Shown here piece by piece: positions 51,548-60,635 of a DNA stretch of 64,000 nt (the stretch's first letter is position 1; each line of letters opens with the position of its first letter). The DNA is from Algivirga pacifica (GTDB lineage Bacteria; Bacteroidota; Bacteroidia; Cytophagales; Flammeovirgaceae). The stretch lies in NCBI RefSeq assembly GCF_039543525.1, contig NZ_BAABJX010000004.1:48406-112405 (forward strand). The letters run 5' to 3'. The position numbers were made by a program, and so were the translations under genes. Under the pieces are notes generated by a model. It ran no database searches. It was not told where the DNA came from and saw only the letters and a program-made list of their open reading frames with translations.

Positions 51548-52717
51548 ATGAAAAAGATCAATCGAGTAGCACTGATTGTATTAGATAGTGTCGGCATAGG
51601 TTTCGCTGAAGATGCTGCAGATTATGGAGATCTGGGCGCCAATACCTTGGGACATATTTGTGATGCGGTAGGACTCCATGTTCCTCATATGGCTTCATTG
51701 GGACTAGGACATATTGCCATCTTAAAAGGCATCAATCCTCCTGGCATTGCCAAAGGAGCCTATGGTAAAGCCATTGAGGTTTCCAAAGGAAAGGATACTA
51801 CTACAGGACACTGGGAGATTGCTGGACAAATCCTGCACAAGCCCTTCCCTACTTACCCGGATGGTTTTCCTGCAGAGATTCTGGAGCCATTTGAAAAAGC
51901 TACTGGCAGAGGTACGCTGGGTAATAAAGTTGCTTCCGGAACAGCCATCATCGATGAGTTGGGAGAAGAACATATGAAAACAGGTAAGCTGATTATCTAT
52001 ACGTCAGCTGATTCTGTTTTCCAGATCGCTGCACATGAAGAAGTTGTTCCTATTGAAGAACTTTATCGTTACTGCGAGATTGCCCGTAAGATGACAGATG
52101 TAGGTCGGGTGATCGCCAGACCGTTTGTAGGAACACCGGGTAACTTCAGCAGGACCTCTAATCGACATGATTACTCTCTATCGCCAGAACATACTATTCT
52201 GGATGACCTTAAAGATGCTGGACAAGATGTAATAGGTGTGGGGAAAATTTCCGATATTTTTAACGGAAAAGGAATTACCCATAGTACACGTACCAAAAGC
52301 AACGAAGAAGGTATTGATATTACTATCCAACGCCTGAAGGAAGATAGTAAAGGATTGATTTTCACCAATCTGGTAGATTTCGATATGCTGTTCGGTCATC
52401 GTAGAGATGTCGTAGGGTATAAAAATGCACTGGAGTATTTTGATCAGCGTTTACCGGAAATCCTTTCAGCCATGAAAGACGATGACTTATTACTGATCAC
52501 TGCAGATCATGGCAATGATCCTATCTTCAAGGGGACAGATCATACGCGCGAACACGTGCCTATCCTTATCGCTGGAAAACACGTTAATCCTGTATCCATA
52601 GGGGTGCGTCGTTCTTTCAAGGACATTGCAGATACCATTGGCGAACTCCTTTTGGATAAAAAGGCGGAAGGTAGCTTTGCTAAGAAAATTATTAATAAAG
52701 AAGAATCCACTAATTAA
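51548..52717 (+). CDS. deoB: Phosphopentomutase
   Basis: The 389-residue protein from ATG 51548 belongs to the alkaline-phosphatase-like metalloenzymes. The N-terminal metal site VALIVLDSVGIGFAEDA, then GANTLGHICDAVG and the phosphorylated-threonine segment GKDTTTGHWEIAG are all present. The second metal site LLITADHGNDPIFKGTDHT is followed by REHVPILIAG. It interconverts (deoxy)ribose-1-phosphate and -5-phosphate, linking the phosphorylases DeoA and DeoD to the aldolase DeoC. deoD follows after 11 bp, so these two are very probably co-transcribed. Confidence 0.96.
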   Translation: MKKINRVALIVLDSVGIGFAEDAADYGDLGANTLGHICDAVGLHVPHMASLGLGHIAILKGINPPGIAKGAYGKAIEVSKGKDTTTGHWEIAGQILHKPFPTYPDGFPAEILEPFEKATGRGTLGNKVASGTAIIDELGEEHMKTGKLIIYTSADSVFQIAAHEEVVPIEELYRYCEIARKMTDVGRVIARPFVGTPGNFSRTSNRHDYSLSPEHTILDDLKDAGQDVIGVGKISDIFNGKGITHSTRTKSNEEGIDITIQRLKEDSKGLIFTNLVDFDMLFGHRRDVVGYKNALEYFDQRLPEILSAMKDDDLLLITADHGNDPIFKGTDHTREHVPILIAGKHVNPVSIGVRRSFKDIADTIGELLLDKKAEGSFAKKIINKEESTN

Positions 52718-52728
52718 TTAACCAAAAA

Positions 52729-53439
52729 ATGAGTGTACATATTGGCGCTAAAAAAGGTGACATCGCCCCTACCGTACTAATGCCGGGCGATCCATTAAGA
52801 GCAAAGTTCATTGCTGAAAACTTTCTATCGGATGTCGTTCAGTACAACCAAGTACGAGGGATGTACGGATTTACCGGTACCTATAAAGGTCATAAGGTTT
52901 CGGTACAAGGGTCTGGAATGGGGATGCCCTCTATCAGTATTTATGCCCATGAACTAATTACTGAATTTGAGGTAAGAAATGTCATGCGTGTAGGAAGCTG
53001 TGGTTCTATGCAGCCACACATCAAACTTAGAGATATCATTATTGCGATGGCTGCTTCTACTGACTCGGGAATCAACAGCCATGTGTTCAAAGGGATGAAC
53101 TATGCTCCTACTGCCAACTTTGAGCTATTGCAAAAAGCATATGAAAATGCGTTAAAACATAATATTACCCCACAGGTTGGAAATATTCTCTCTTCTGACG
53201 TATTCTATGGAGATGATCCTGATGAATGGAAAAGATGGGCCAAATATGGGGTACTCGCAGTAGAAATGGAAGCTGCAGCCCTTTATTCTATTGCCGCCAA
53301 GTTCAGAGCCAAAGCCTTAACCATCCTTACCGTATCCGATAGCTTGGTGACCGGTGAAGAGCTTTCTTCTATCGATCGACAAGAATCTTTTACAGACATG
53401 ATGACCATTGCGCTGGAAACAGCGATACAGATGGATTAA
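52729..53439 (+). CDS. deoD: Purine-nucleoside phosphorylase, DeoD type
   Basis: The 236-residue protein matches the hexameric bacterial PNP: HIGAKKGDIAPTVLMPGDP at the start, MGMPSISIYAHELI, the phosphate-site VMRVGSCGSMQ, VEMEAAALYSIAAKF (purine and ribose binding) and LTVSDSLVTGE with the catalytic aspartate. It cleaves inosine, guanosine and their deoxy forms, and often adenosine, to base and ribose-1-phosphate. Last gene of the salvage group, 11 bp after deoB and followed by a hairpin terminator at 53447-53470. Confidence 0.96.
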   Translation: MSVHIGAKKGDIAPTVLMPGDPLRAKFIAENFLSDVVQYNQVRGMYGFTGTYKGHKVSVQGSGMGMPSISIYAHELITEFEVRNVMRVGSCGSMQPHIKLRDIIIAMAASTDSGINSHVFKGMNYAPTANFELLQKAYENALKHNITPQVGNILSSDVFYGDDPDEWKRWAKYGVLAVEMEAAALYSIAAKFRAKALTILTVSDSLVTGEELSSIDRQESFTDMMTIALETAIQMD

Positions 53440-53446
53440 TGATACG

Positions 53447-53470
53447 GGTCGTAGCACAAATGCTGCGACC
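53447..53470. terminator. Hairpin terminator after deoD
   Basis: GGTCGTAGCA-caaa-TGCTGCGACC followed by TATTTTATT. It also abuts the stop of the convergent small gene. It is a variant of the hairpin at 42751. Confidence 0.8.
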
Positions 53471-53745
53471 TATTTTATTCCCTCTAATGTAGGGTTCAAT
53501 ACATAATGAATCCCCTGCCCTTTCAATTGTGTAATCACTTCCCAGTACACTGTTTCCAAAGCCTGTGCCGTCTTGGCAAAAAATACTACCTCTAAATAAG
53601 GAGACAAGTCGCTCGTTTCATGATTATATGCACTAATAATTCCTCTACTCGTGCTATTGTCTTCCATGGATAACGTAAAGCTCAACATCATATTCTTGTA
53701 TTTTGGATTATACCTTTTACTAATTATACAATCACAAGAATACAT
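53470..53745 (-). CDS. Small uncharacterised protein
   Basis: The 91-residue open frame ends next to the deoD terminator. It has a mixed beta/alpha pattern: MMLSFTLSMEDN, YLEVVFFAKTAQALETVYWEV, then QGIHYVLNPTLEG. Cys residues near the start (YSCDCII) could be incidental, and ATG 53691 (MMLSFTL) is an alternative start. No signal peptide or membrane segment. I do not recognise it. Convergent ends, normal codon use and a sensible stop position favour a real gene, but not strongly. Confidence 0.5.
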   Translation of the reverse strand: MYSCDCIISKRYNPKYKNMMLSFTLSMEDNSTSRGIISAYNHETSDLSPYLEVVFFAKTAQALETVYWEVITQLKGQGIHYVLNPTLEGIK

Positions 53746-53769
53746 TCCCTACTGATTCACAACCCCTTA

Positions 53770-53965
53770 ACAACTGTTGAGGCAGCTTACGCTGCTTGTT
53801 GAATCGTTGAATTGAGCTTCGCTCGTTGATTCGAGTTGATATGTTGATTGAAAGTAGCGCTCTCTAAAAACGAACAACAGTTCAACTCGAATCAAGACGC
53901 CATGTAATGGAGCGAAGCTCAATTCAACTCAGCAGCTTGCTGCTGAAATTCAACGATTCAACTAA
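53770..53965. repeat. Inverted-repeat element with GAGCTTCGCTC core, third member (interrupted)
   Basis: The left arm GTTGAATTGAGCTTCGCTCG and the right arm GCGAAGCTCAATTCAAC are inverted, with extra stems GCAGC-TTAC-GCTGC and CAGCA-GCTTGC-TGCTG. The right arm is interrupted by the mini-hairpin GACGCCATGTAATGG at about 53896-53910, absent from the left arm. Its right end provides the TAG stop of the adjacent acyl-CoA dehydrogenase gene. Confidence 0.85.
53900..53910. repeat. Mini-hairpin CCATGTAATGG, copy 5 (inside a repeat)
   Basis: It interrupts one arm of the surrounding inverted repeat; the other arm reads AATCAACGAGCGAAGC (reverse strand) without it. Confidence 0.75.
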
Positions 53966-55169
53966 AAGCGGGGATTCCTGTAATCTCATTCCCCAAAATG
54001 AGCAGATGTATATCGTGGGTTCCTTCATAAGTCACCACGGATTCCAGGTTCATCATATGACGCATAATAGGATACTCCCCTGTAATTCCCATACCTCCCA
54101 ACATCTGACGAGCTGTTCTGGCTACTTCCAAGGCCATAGCTACATTATTGCGTTTAGCCATAGAGATCTGTGCGCTACTTGCTTTTCCTTGCTCTTTTAA
54201 TTGTCCTAATCGCCACACCAATAGCTGTGCTTGTGTAATAGCAGTAAGCATCTCAGCCAATTTCTTCTGCTGCAACTGGAATCCTGCAATCGGCTTTCCG
54301 AACTGTTCTCTTTCCAATGTATACTTACGAGCCGTTTCGTAACAGTCCATGGCTGCACCCAAAGCACCCCATGCAATCCCATAACGGGCTGAGTCCAAAC
54401 ACATCAAAGGGGCTCCTAATCCATCTTTTCCCGGCAATAGATTTTCTTTAGGTACCTTGACATTATCAAAAACCAACTCTCCCGTAATACTCGCTCTCAA
54501 AGACCATTTATTGTGAATTTCCGGAGCAGAGAAGCCTTCCATTCCCTTTTCCACAATCACCCCTTTTACTCTTCCTTCCTCATTCTTAGCCCATACCACA
54601 GCGATATCAGCCATTGGCGAATTGGTAATCCACATCTTGGCCCCATTCAACAAGTAATGATCTCCTTCGTCTGTAATCGACGTTCGCATTCCACTGGGAT
54701 TAGACCCATGATCCGGTTCCGTAAGTCCAAAACACCCCAACATCTCTCCGGAAGCCAGCTTAGGCAAATACTTTCGTTTCTGCTCTTTAGAACCAAACTT
54801 ATAGATAGGATACATCACCAAAGAACCTTGTACCGAGGCCATAGAACGCATTCCTGAGTCTACACGCTCAATTTCCTGCATCATAATACCATAAGTAGTA
54901 TCATCGAAGCCATTCCCTCCATACTCCTCCGGTATTGTCGGACCAAACAATCCCATTTCCCCAAACCCTTGAATCAGGTGAGACGGAAATAAAGCTTGCT
55001 GTGCACAGTCTTCAATAATCGGGGACACCTCCTGCTTCATATAATCCCTAACCGCTTGACGAACCTGTAGCTGTTCCTCCGTGAGTAAATCATCGATCTG
55101 ATAAAAATCTGGCGATTGATAATCATCTACTTTGGATGACCTTTTGATGTTTAGTTGTTCCTGTTCCAT
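53958..55169 (-). CDS. gcdH: Glutaryl-CoA dehydrogenase-type acyl-CoA dehydrogenase
   Basis: The 403-residue flavoenzyme has the glutaryl-CoA dehydrogenase pattern: VDSGMRSMASVQGSLVMYPI (Arg 108 and Ser 109, counterparts of the glutarate-binding residues), LGCFGLTEPDHGSNPSGM and KMWITNSPMADIAVVWAK. ARYGIAWGALGAAMDCYETA and QMLGGMGITGEYPIMRH follow. The catalytic base is expected at Glu 382 in TYEGTHDIH. It oxidatively decarboxylates glutaryl-CoA to crotonyl-CoA in lysine and tryptophan breakdown. No other genes of that pathway are adjacent. The last codons and TAG stop overlap an inverted-repeat element. The region upstream of the ATG is an A/T-rich stretch followed by a GAGCAGT heptamer array. 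Confidence 0.93.
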   Translation of the reverse strand: MEQEQLNIKRSSKVDDYQSPDFYQIDDLLTEEQLQVRQAVRDYMKQEVSPIIEDCAQQALFPSHLIQGFGEMGLFGPTIPEEYGGNGFDDTTYGIMMQEIERVDSGMRSMASVQGSLVMYPIYKFGSKEQKRKYLPKLASGEMLGCFGLTEPDHGSNPSGMRTSITDEGDHYLLNGAKMWITNSPMADIAVVWAKNEEGRVKGVIVEKGMEGFSAPEIHNKWSLRASITGELVFDNVKVPKENLLPGKDGLGAPLMCLDSARYGIAWGALGAAMDCYETARKYTLEREQFGKPIAGFQLQQKKLAEMLTAITQAQLLVWRLGQLKEQGKASSAQISMAKRNNVAMALEVARTARQMLGGMGITGEYPIMRHMMNLESVVTYEGTHDIHLLILGNEITGIPAFS

Positions 55170-55231
55170 ATATTTTAATTTTTAATTATCAATTTTTAAT
55201 TATCAGGGCCATACTTCAACTATCACTCATA

Positions 55232-55326
55232 ACTGCTCACTGCTCACTGCTCACTGCTCACTGCTCACTGCTCACTGCTCACTGCTCACTGCTCACTGCT
55301 CACTGCTCACTGCTCACTGCTCACTG
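55232..55326. repeat. Heptamer array (ACTGCTC)n, about 13.6 copies
   Basis: This is the inverted form of the AGTGAGC unit found at 3591-3679 and 36848-36874. Perfect over 95 bp, between two divergent genes. Confidence 0.97.
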
Positions 55327-55422
55327 TAATGATCTTTTTTTATCTCAAATGTCTCCCTCCTTTTGCAGAAAAAAATGCAATATTTGCAGAATATAATAAT
55401 AGTCTGGGGTTTTACATACCCG

Positions 55423-56088
55423 ATGGATGAAACCGCTTTAAAATTACAGATACCACCTATGAAGATTTACGTCTTTGTTGACCAGTATGCCGTTTATGAT
55501 CTCAATCCCGATGGATTTATTGACGGGAGATGGAACTTCAATGTATTCTTATCAAAAGACTTTCGTGTAAACGAGGGGCTACGCAAGCTCAAAAAGCAGC
55601 TTCAAAAACAGTGTAAGTTCTATCAGGATATCAAGGCAGGACACGATTACCTTACTGACCAAATGATGTTTCGTATAGGGGAAAGTCATGCGCAGGCACA
55701 CAAGGATGCAAAGTTTGTCATTATCAGTAAGCAGAATACTTATGACAACATCATTAAACTTCTGAAGAAAGAAGGAAGGGATTGTACCAAGCTAGTCAGT
55801 GCCAATTTCAAGAATATCTCCAATGCGATTGGTTTTGAGAAAAAAGAAGCCCTGATCGAAACGCTAGACCCAGAGGTGTTCAGTGATGAAGCTTGGGGAA
55901 TTGTCAAAAATATACAAACAATACGTCCGGTACGTCGCCCTAAAACGGCGGAAAAGTTTCAGCAGTATATCCGTAATTTCTACAAGGATATGGAGTGGAA
56001 GGAAGAAATGACAGCTTTGGTTATTGAGGAACTAGTGAACCGAAAGATTATTGAGGTACAAAATGATCGGGTGAAATATTTTGTTTAA
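55423..56088 (+). CDS. PIN-like domain protein of unknown role
   Basis: From ATG 55423 the protein has 221 residues. The N-terminal domain (about 13-140) has KIYVFVDQYAVYDLNPDGF and KAGHDYLTDQMMFRIGESHA. It also has AKFVIISKQNTYDNIIKLLKKEG, the order of a PIN/NYN-like fold with an acidic first strand and a late 'IISK' strand. The usual SKD aspartate is replaced by SKQ, so nuclease activity is uncertain. The C-terminal about 75 residues look like a winged helix (FKKEALIETLDPEVFSDEAW, ALVIEELVNRKIIEVQNDRV). The frame is open to TTG 55363. Repeated TTTGCAGAA upstream could include a weak promoter. It ends before a 15-bp inverted repeat (56098-56134). Role unknown; RNA handling is a guess. Confidence 0.6.
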   Translation: MDETALKLQIPPMKIYVFVDQYAVYDLNPDGFIDGRWNFNVFLSKDFRVNEGLRKLKKQLQKQCKFYQDIKAGHDYLTDQMMFRIGESHAQAHKDAKFVIISKQNTYDNIIKLLKKEGRDCTKLVSANFKNISNAIGFEKKEALIETLDPEVFSDEAWGIVKNIQTIRPVRRPKTAEKFQQYIRNFYKDMEWKEEMTALVIEELVNRKIIEVQNDRVKYFV

Positions 56089-56097
56089 AGGTGAGTA

Positions 56098-56134
56098 TAT
56101 CGCTTATCGTTTGCAAAATAAACGATAAGCGATA
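56098..56134. terminator. Inverted repeat between convergent genes, likely bidirectional terminator
   Basis: A 15-bp perfect stem, TATCGCTTATCGTTT (56098-56112) with AAACGATAAGCGATA (56120-56134). The arms consist of the GATAAGC heptamer. Confidence 0.7.
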
Positions 56135-56157
56135 AGCCATAACCGATAAATAGTATA

Positions 56158-58317
56158 CTACATCTCCTTCGGCACCGGGAAACCTCTCTCTCTCATCAAG
56201 GCATCGATCTTCGCGTCTCTGCCTCTAAATTTTCTGTACGCTTCTGCCGGGTCCATGGCATTTCTTGGAGCAAACAAGTATTTCACTAGCTTGTCAGCCA
56301 TCTCCTTATCATAGAATCCACCTTCGGCATCTCTGAATGCTTGTACGGCATCCGAAGTCAATACATCAGCCCACATATATCCATAATAAGCCGTCGCATA
56401 TCCCTCACCTGAGAACACGTGTCCAAATTGCGTAGAACGGTGACGCATCACCAATTCTTTTGGCATCCCTAGTTTCGCCAATGTTTCTCTTTCGAAGGTA
56501 TCTGGATCGATCGTCTCAGGATCAGTCGTATGATAATACATATCCATCAAGGCAGATGCCAAGTACTCTGTCGTTGCAAACCCTTGGTTGAACGTAGAAG
56601 CCTTCTTGATCTTTTGTACCAACTCCTTCGGCATAGGCTCTCCTGTCTTGTAATGTACCAGGTAGTTATTGATTACTTGATCTGTTGCCAACCAGTTCTC
56701 TAATAACTGCGACTGGAACTCCGTATAATCACGAACACCTCCATTTAGTGTAGGGTATTTCACATTAGACGAAAGGAAGTGCAATGCATGTCCAAACTCG
56801 TGGAAGAATGTCGTTGCATCATCCCAAGATACCAATACCGCTTCTCCTTCTGCTGGCTTGATGAAGTTTGAGTTGTTCGAGCTCAATACATTCTTTTTAC
56901 CTTCAAAGGTTGTGTAAGAACGGTAAGTCGTTGCCCAAGCTCCTGAACGCTTGCCTGGTCTGGCAAATGGATCCAGGTACCAAAGACCGATATGCTCTCC
57001 GGATGTTTTATCCGTTACTTCCCATACTTTCACATCCTCATGGAATACCGGTACACTACCTTCCGGTACAGGCTGGAAATTGAAATTGAATAACTCCCCT
57101 GCTACGAAGAACATCGCCTCACGCAATTTATCCAATTGCAAGTACTGCTTCACCTCATCAGAGTCCAGGTCATACTTTGCCTTTCTTACTTTCTCCGCAT
57201 AGTAACGGTAATCCCAAGGCTCGATAGTGATCTTGTCTCCTCTTTGGTCCGCTACCGTCTGCATATCAGCCACTTCCTCTTTTACTCTTGCCACTGCTGC
57301 AGGCCATACGGTTTCCATCATCTCCATGGCACGCTCTGGTGTCTTTGCCATACGATCTTGCAATCTCCATTGTGCATAGTTGTCAAAACCTAACAACCCT
57401 ACACGCTCATCTCTTAGTTTAAGGATCTCCACAATCACCTGATTGTTATCGTGCTCATCCCCATTGTCTCCACGAGAATAGTAATTCTTCCATACTTTCT
57501 CTCTTAGCTCACGCTCATCAGAGTACGTCAAGAAAGGATCCATAGACGAACGAGTATTCGTAATGGCATACATTCCTTCTTTTCCACGGTCTGCCGCTGC
57601 TTTGGCTGAAGCCTTTACAAATGACTCTGGCAAGCCACCTAGCTGCTCTTTCGTGATATAAGTAACATACCCTTCCTCGTCAGCCAACACATTGTTGCCA
57701 AACTTTGTATAAAGGCTTGACAGCTCTTTATTGATTGCTGCATAACGTGCCTTTCCTGCCGAATCCAATTCAGCACCGTTCATTGCAAAACGTGTATACG
57801 TTAGGTCCAATACTCTTTGTGCTTCCGCTTCCAGAGGATTTTCTTTTGCTGCTTCATAAACCGTTCTGATACGGTCAAACAACTTCTCGTTCTGGCTAAT
57901 TTTAGAGTAGAAATCTGACAACTTCGGAGCCATCTCTCCTTGTATCTTTCTAAACTCCGGAGAAGAAAGGTTACTGCTCCATAAGTAATAATACGTCGCT
58001 ACACGGTCAAACGCCTTTCCAGCGCTCTCCATAGCTACAATTGTGTTCTCAAACGTTGGTTTTTCTGCGTTATTAGCGATAGCCTCAATCTCTTTAAGAT
58101 TCAAGGCCATAGCCTCTTCCATGGCTGGCTTCAAATCTTCCAGCTTCATCTTATCGAAAGCTGGCACCCCTTGGTAAGCCCCTTCCCACTCCTGAATCAG
58201 TAAGTTATCCGATACTTCCAGCTGCTTTGCCGGCTCATTTACATTACAAGCAGTAAATGCAGTACCTAGTGTTATGGCCATTGCAACAGACCATCTTCTA
58301 GTAATTGATTTGCTCAT
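56158..58317 (-). CDS. dcp: M3-family zinc metallopeptidase (peptidyl-dipeptidase Dcp-like) lipoprotein
   Basis: The 719-residue protein has a lipoprotein-type signal (SVAMAITLGTAFTACNVN, Cys near 24). The zinc motif HEFGH is at 506-510, within FFHEFGHALHFLSSN. The M3 start PAFDKMKLEDLKPAMEEAM and the substrate-site segments YLDPFARPGKRSGAWAT and GYATAYYGYMWADVL point to the Dcp/oligopeptidase subgroup. It would release dipeptides from the C-terminus of oligopeptides in the periplasm, feeding peptide use. Length is as expected for the family (about 680 plus the leader). Single gene, convergent with the PIN-like gene and divergent from the SpoIIE-type gene. Confidence 0.94.
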   Translation of the reverse strand: MSKSITRRWSVAMAITLGTAFTACNVNEPAKQLEVSDNLLIQEWEGAYQGVPAFDKMKLEDLKPAMEEAMALNLKEIEAIANNAEKPTFENTIVAMESAGKAFDRVATYYYLWSSNLSSPEFRKIQGEMAPKLSDFYSKISQNEKLFDRIRTVYEAAKENPLEAEAQRVLDLTYTRFAMNGAELDSAGKARYAAINKELSSLYTKFGNNVLADEEGYVTYITKEQLGGLPESFVKASAKAAADRGKEGMYAITNTRSSMDPFLTYSDERELREKVWKNYYSRGDNGDEHDNNQVIVEILKLRDERVGLLGFDNYAQWRLQDRMAKTPERAMEMMETVWPAAVARVKEEVADMQTVADQRGDKITIEPWDYRYYAEKVRKAKYDLDSDEVKQYLQLDKLREAMFFVAGELFNFNFQPVPEGSVPVFHEDVKVWEVTDKTSGEHIGLWYLDPFARPGKRSGAWATTYRSYTTFEGKKNVLSSNNSNFIKPAEGEAVLVSWDDATTFFHEFGHALHFLSSNVKYPTLNGGVRDYTEFQSQLLENWLATDQVINNYLVHYKTGEPMPKELVQKIKKASTFNQGFATTEYLASALMDMYYHTTDPETIDPDTFERETLAKLGMPKELVMRHRSTQFGHVFSGEGYATAYYGYMWADVLTSDAVQAFRDAEGGFYDKEMADKLVKYLFAPRNAMDPAEAYRKFRGRDAKIDALMRERGFPVPKEM

Positions 58318-58526
58318 GTTAATTTGACGTTTAAATAATAATTGGAAGCCTGAATATGATAAATATTCTTGGGAAAGGATAATCTTTTATTTGAAAAATC
58401 CCTAAAAGCTGTTTTATTGTAGAACTTTTAGGATAGGATCAGGACTCTGCAATCTTAAATTACCGATAACACACAGCACCTTGCTACATTTTTTAGCTGT
58501 GATACACAATAACAAACAATACATCC

Positions 58527-60581
58527 ATGTATACTTTTTTTCATGCTAACCAGAGAAAGGTTTTCGCTATGTTCACCTCTTGGTTGACTTGCACCTTTTT
58601 ACTGGTAAACACCAACAGTTTTGCACAAGAATTGGAAAATTCTTCTTCTAAAAGCATAGAAGATTCTATTACAGAATACAATGCACTAAGCTACCAATAC
58701 TGGAGCTCCAACCCTGATAGCGGAGTCATTTTTGCCAAGAAGGCCGTAGAGATGGCCCATAAGCTGAAGAATGATTCCACTATAGCGGCTGCCTACATGG
58801 CTTTGGGAGCTTCTTATTACGGTAAAGGAGAGAATACTTTAATGCGACAGGCCTATTTTGATGCCCTCAATCACGCACAGGCAAGTGAGAGTAGACATAT
58901 CATCGGTAAAAGCTATGCCAATATTGGCCTCTCTTACCTGACGAGCAAGGACAGTGTTAAAGCCCTTGAGTATATAAAGAAAGGGATCTCTTATGAAGAC
59001 CCAGAATACCAATCAGAGGTTTTACGCCTAAATGTCGGTACCATTTATGCTAGCCAAAGAGAGTTTGATTCAGCATTAGTCTATATCAAAGATGGTATAC
59101 AGCTGGCCGAAGCACATAAAAATGATCGTATTTATGCCATGCTACAATCCAGCCTTTCTGAGATTGCTTATAATAAAGGGCAATACCAAAAGTGTTTATC
59201 CATCATTCGAAACACTGAAAATCAATACAATATTAAAGATAAGTTTATTACGACATTATTTTTACTGACCAAAGGAAGGGCCTACACCAAGCTAAAAAAT
59301 TACGATAAAGCGGAAGAAGCCCTACAAATGGCCAAAAAGCTTTCCATTGAGGGTGGATATACCAATTTAGAAGCGGAGGCTTGTGGGGAACAATACTTAT
59401 TGTATAAAATCATAGGTAAGCACGAACAATCCCTACAGGCACTGGAAAGGCAAAATGAACTGGAGAAAAATGCCTTTGAAACAGAGCATGCCAAGCAAGT
59501 GGCAGAAATGGCCGCCAAATATGAGCAAGCGGTGATGAGTAGAGAAAATAAGCTACAAGAGCAAGAACTTGCCCTGCAAGCGAATGAGATTGAGCAACAG
59601 AAAATAATACAGGTCATTTTCCTTTTTATCATTGCGGCCGCTATCTATATCGCCATTTACCTGTATAGACATAACCTACAAAAGAAACGCTTGAACCTTG
59701 CGCTTAAAGAGCAAAAAAATGAAGTATTGGCACAAGCCGAAGAGTTGCAGCAACTCAATGAAGAGATTAGCGCTCAAAAGGAATACGTAGAAAAAAACAA
59801 CCAGAAGTTAAGCCATAGCTATCAAAAAATTACTGATAGTATACAAGCTGCCAAAGCCATGCAAGAGGCCATGCTTCCAACCACCGCATTGACGCAGTTA
59901 AAAAAGCCTTCCTGTTTTGTTCTTTTCGAACCCAAGGATATCGTCTCAGGAGATGTCTACTGGGTAAGTAAAGATAAATCCATGATTGCCGTGATTGACT
60001 GTACCGGACACGGAGTGCCAGGAGCCTTTATGTCCATGCTCGCGCTCTCTTCCCTGGATGATTTGGTCAACTCCCTAAACATCAAAGAACCTGCAGAGGT
60101 ATTGAATCGCCTACAACAACGAGTACATACCGCTTTTGAAAAAACGGGCAACACCTATGATGGAGGGATGGATATTATCCTTTGTAAATTCGATTATCTC
60201 AATAATCCACAAGTCAAAGTAACTTTTGCCGGTGCTAAACGACCGCTATACTACTTTAATGACGGTCAATTATACCGCCATAAAAACTGTAAGTCTTCCA
60301 TCAACACCAAAGCTAAAAACAAGTTCAAGCATTTTGAGTTCAGGCAGCACGAGCTTACCCTTCAAGAGGGCGACTTGCTTTACCTGACTACTGATGGCTA
60401 TATGGATGCCGCCAGCCCTGACCGCAAAAAACTAAGTACCAGAGTATTTGAGAGCATTGTTACTGTCAATGCCAACAAACCATTACAAGAGCAGCAACAA
60501 GAGCTTGTTCGTGTATTGGAGGCCCACAGAAAAGGAATGGAATTGAGGGATGACATTACTATTGTAGGGGTGAAGTTGTAA
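58527..60581 (+). CDS. TPR-containing SpoIIE/PPM-type protein phosphatase, membrane-anchored
   Basis: The 684-residue protein has an export signal (FTSWLTCTFLLVNTNSFAQ), then about seven TPR-like repeats in the periplasm (about 45-330; for example YMALGASYYGKGENTLMRQA). A coiled coil and one membrane helix (about 361-382, IIQVIFLFIIAAAIYIAIY) follow. A second coiled coil (LAQAEELQQLNEEISAQKEY) leads to a cytoplasmic SpoIIE/PP2C domain (about 450-684). Metal-binding aspartates are visible in DIVSGDVYW, IAVIDCTGHGVPGAFMSML, GGMDIILC and LELRDDITIVGV-like sequence. It dephosphorylates serine/threonine on an unknown partner, probably in an anti-sigma/anti-anti-sigma type switch. No partner gene is adjacent. 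ATG 58569 would be a shorter start that keeps the signal peptide. Confidence 0.92.
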   Translation: MYTFFHANQRKVFAMFTSWLTCTFLLVNTNSFAQELENSSSKSIEDSITEYNALSYQYWSSNPDSGVIFAKKAVEMAHKLKNDSTIAAAYMALGASYYGKGENTLMRQAYFDALNHAQASESRHIIGKSYANIGLSYLTSKDSVKALEYIKKGISYEDPEYQSEVLRLNVGTIYASQREFDSALVYIKDGIQLAEAHKNDRIYAMLQSSLSEIAYNKGQYQKCLSIIRNTENQYNIKDKFITTLFLLTKGRAYTKLKNYDKAEEALQMAKKLSIEGGYTNLEAEACGEQYLLYKIIGKHEQSLQALERQNELEKNAFETEHAKQVAEMAAKYEQAVMSRENKLQEQELALQANEIEQQKIIQVIFLFIIAAAIYIAIYLYRHNLQKKRLNLALKEQKNEVLAQAEELQQLNEEISAQKEYVEKNNQKLSHSYQKITDSIQAAKAMQEAMLPTTALTQLKKPSCFVLFEPKDIVSGDVYWVSKDKSMIAVIDCTGHGVPGAFMSMLALSSLDDLVNSLNIKEPAEVLNRLQQRVHTAFEKTGNTYDGGMDIILCKFDYLNNPQVKVTFAGAKRPLYYFNDGQLYRHKNCKSSINTKAKNKFKHFEFRQHELTLQEGDLLYLTTDGYMDAASPDRKKLSTRVFESIVTVNANKPLQEQQQELVRVLEAHRKGMELRDDITIVGVKL

Positions 60582-60635
60582 ACTTCTTTTCGTTCCCCCT
60601 CCTAAAGATTATTCGACAATATCCTTCCTTTGTCC

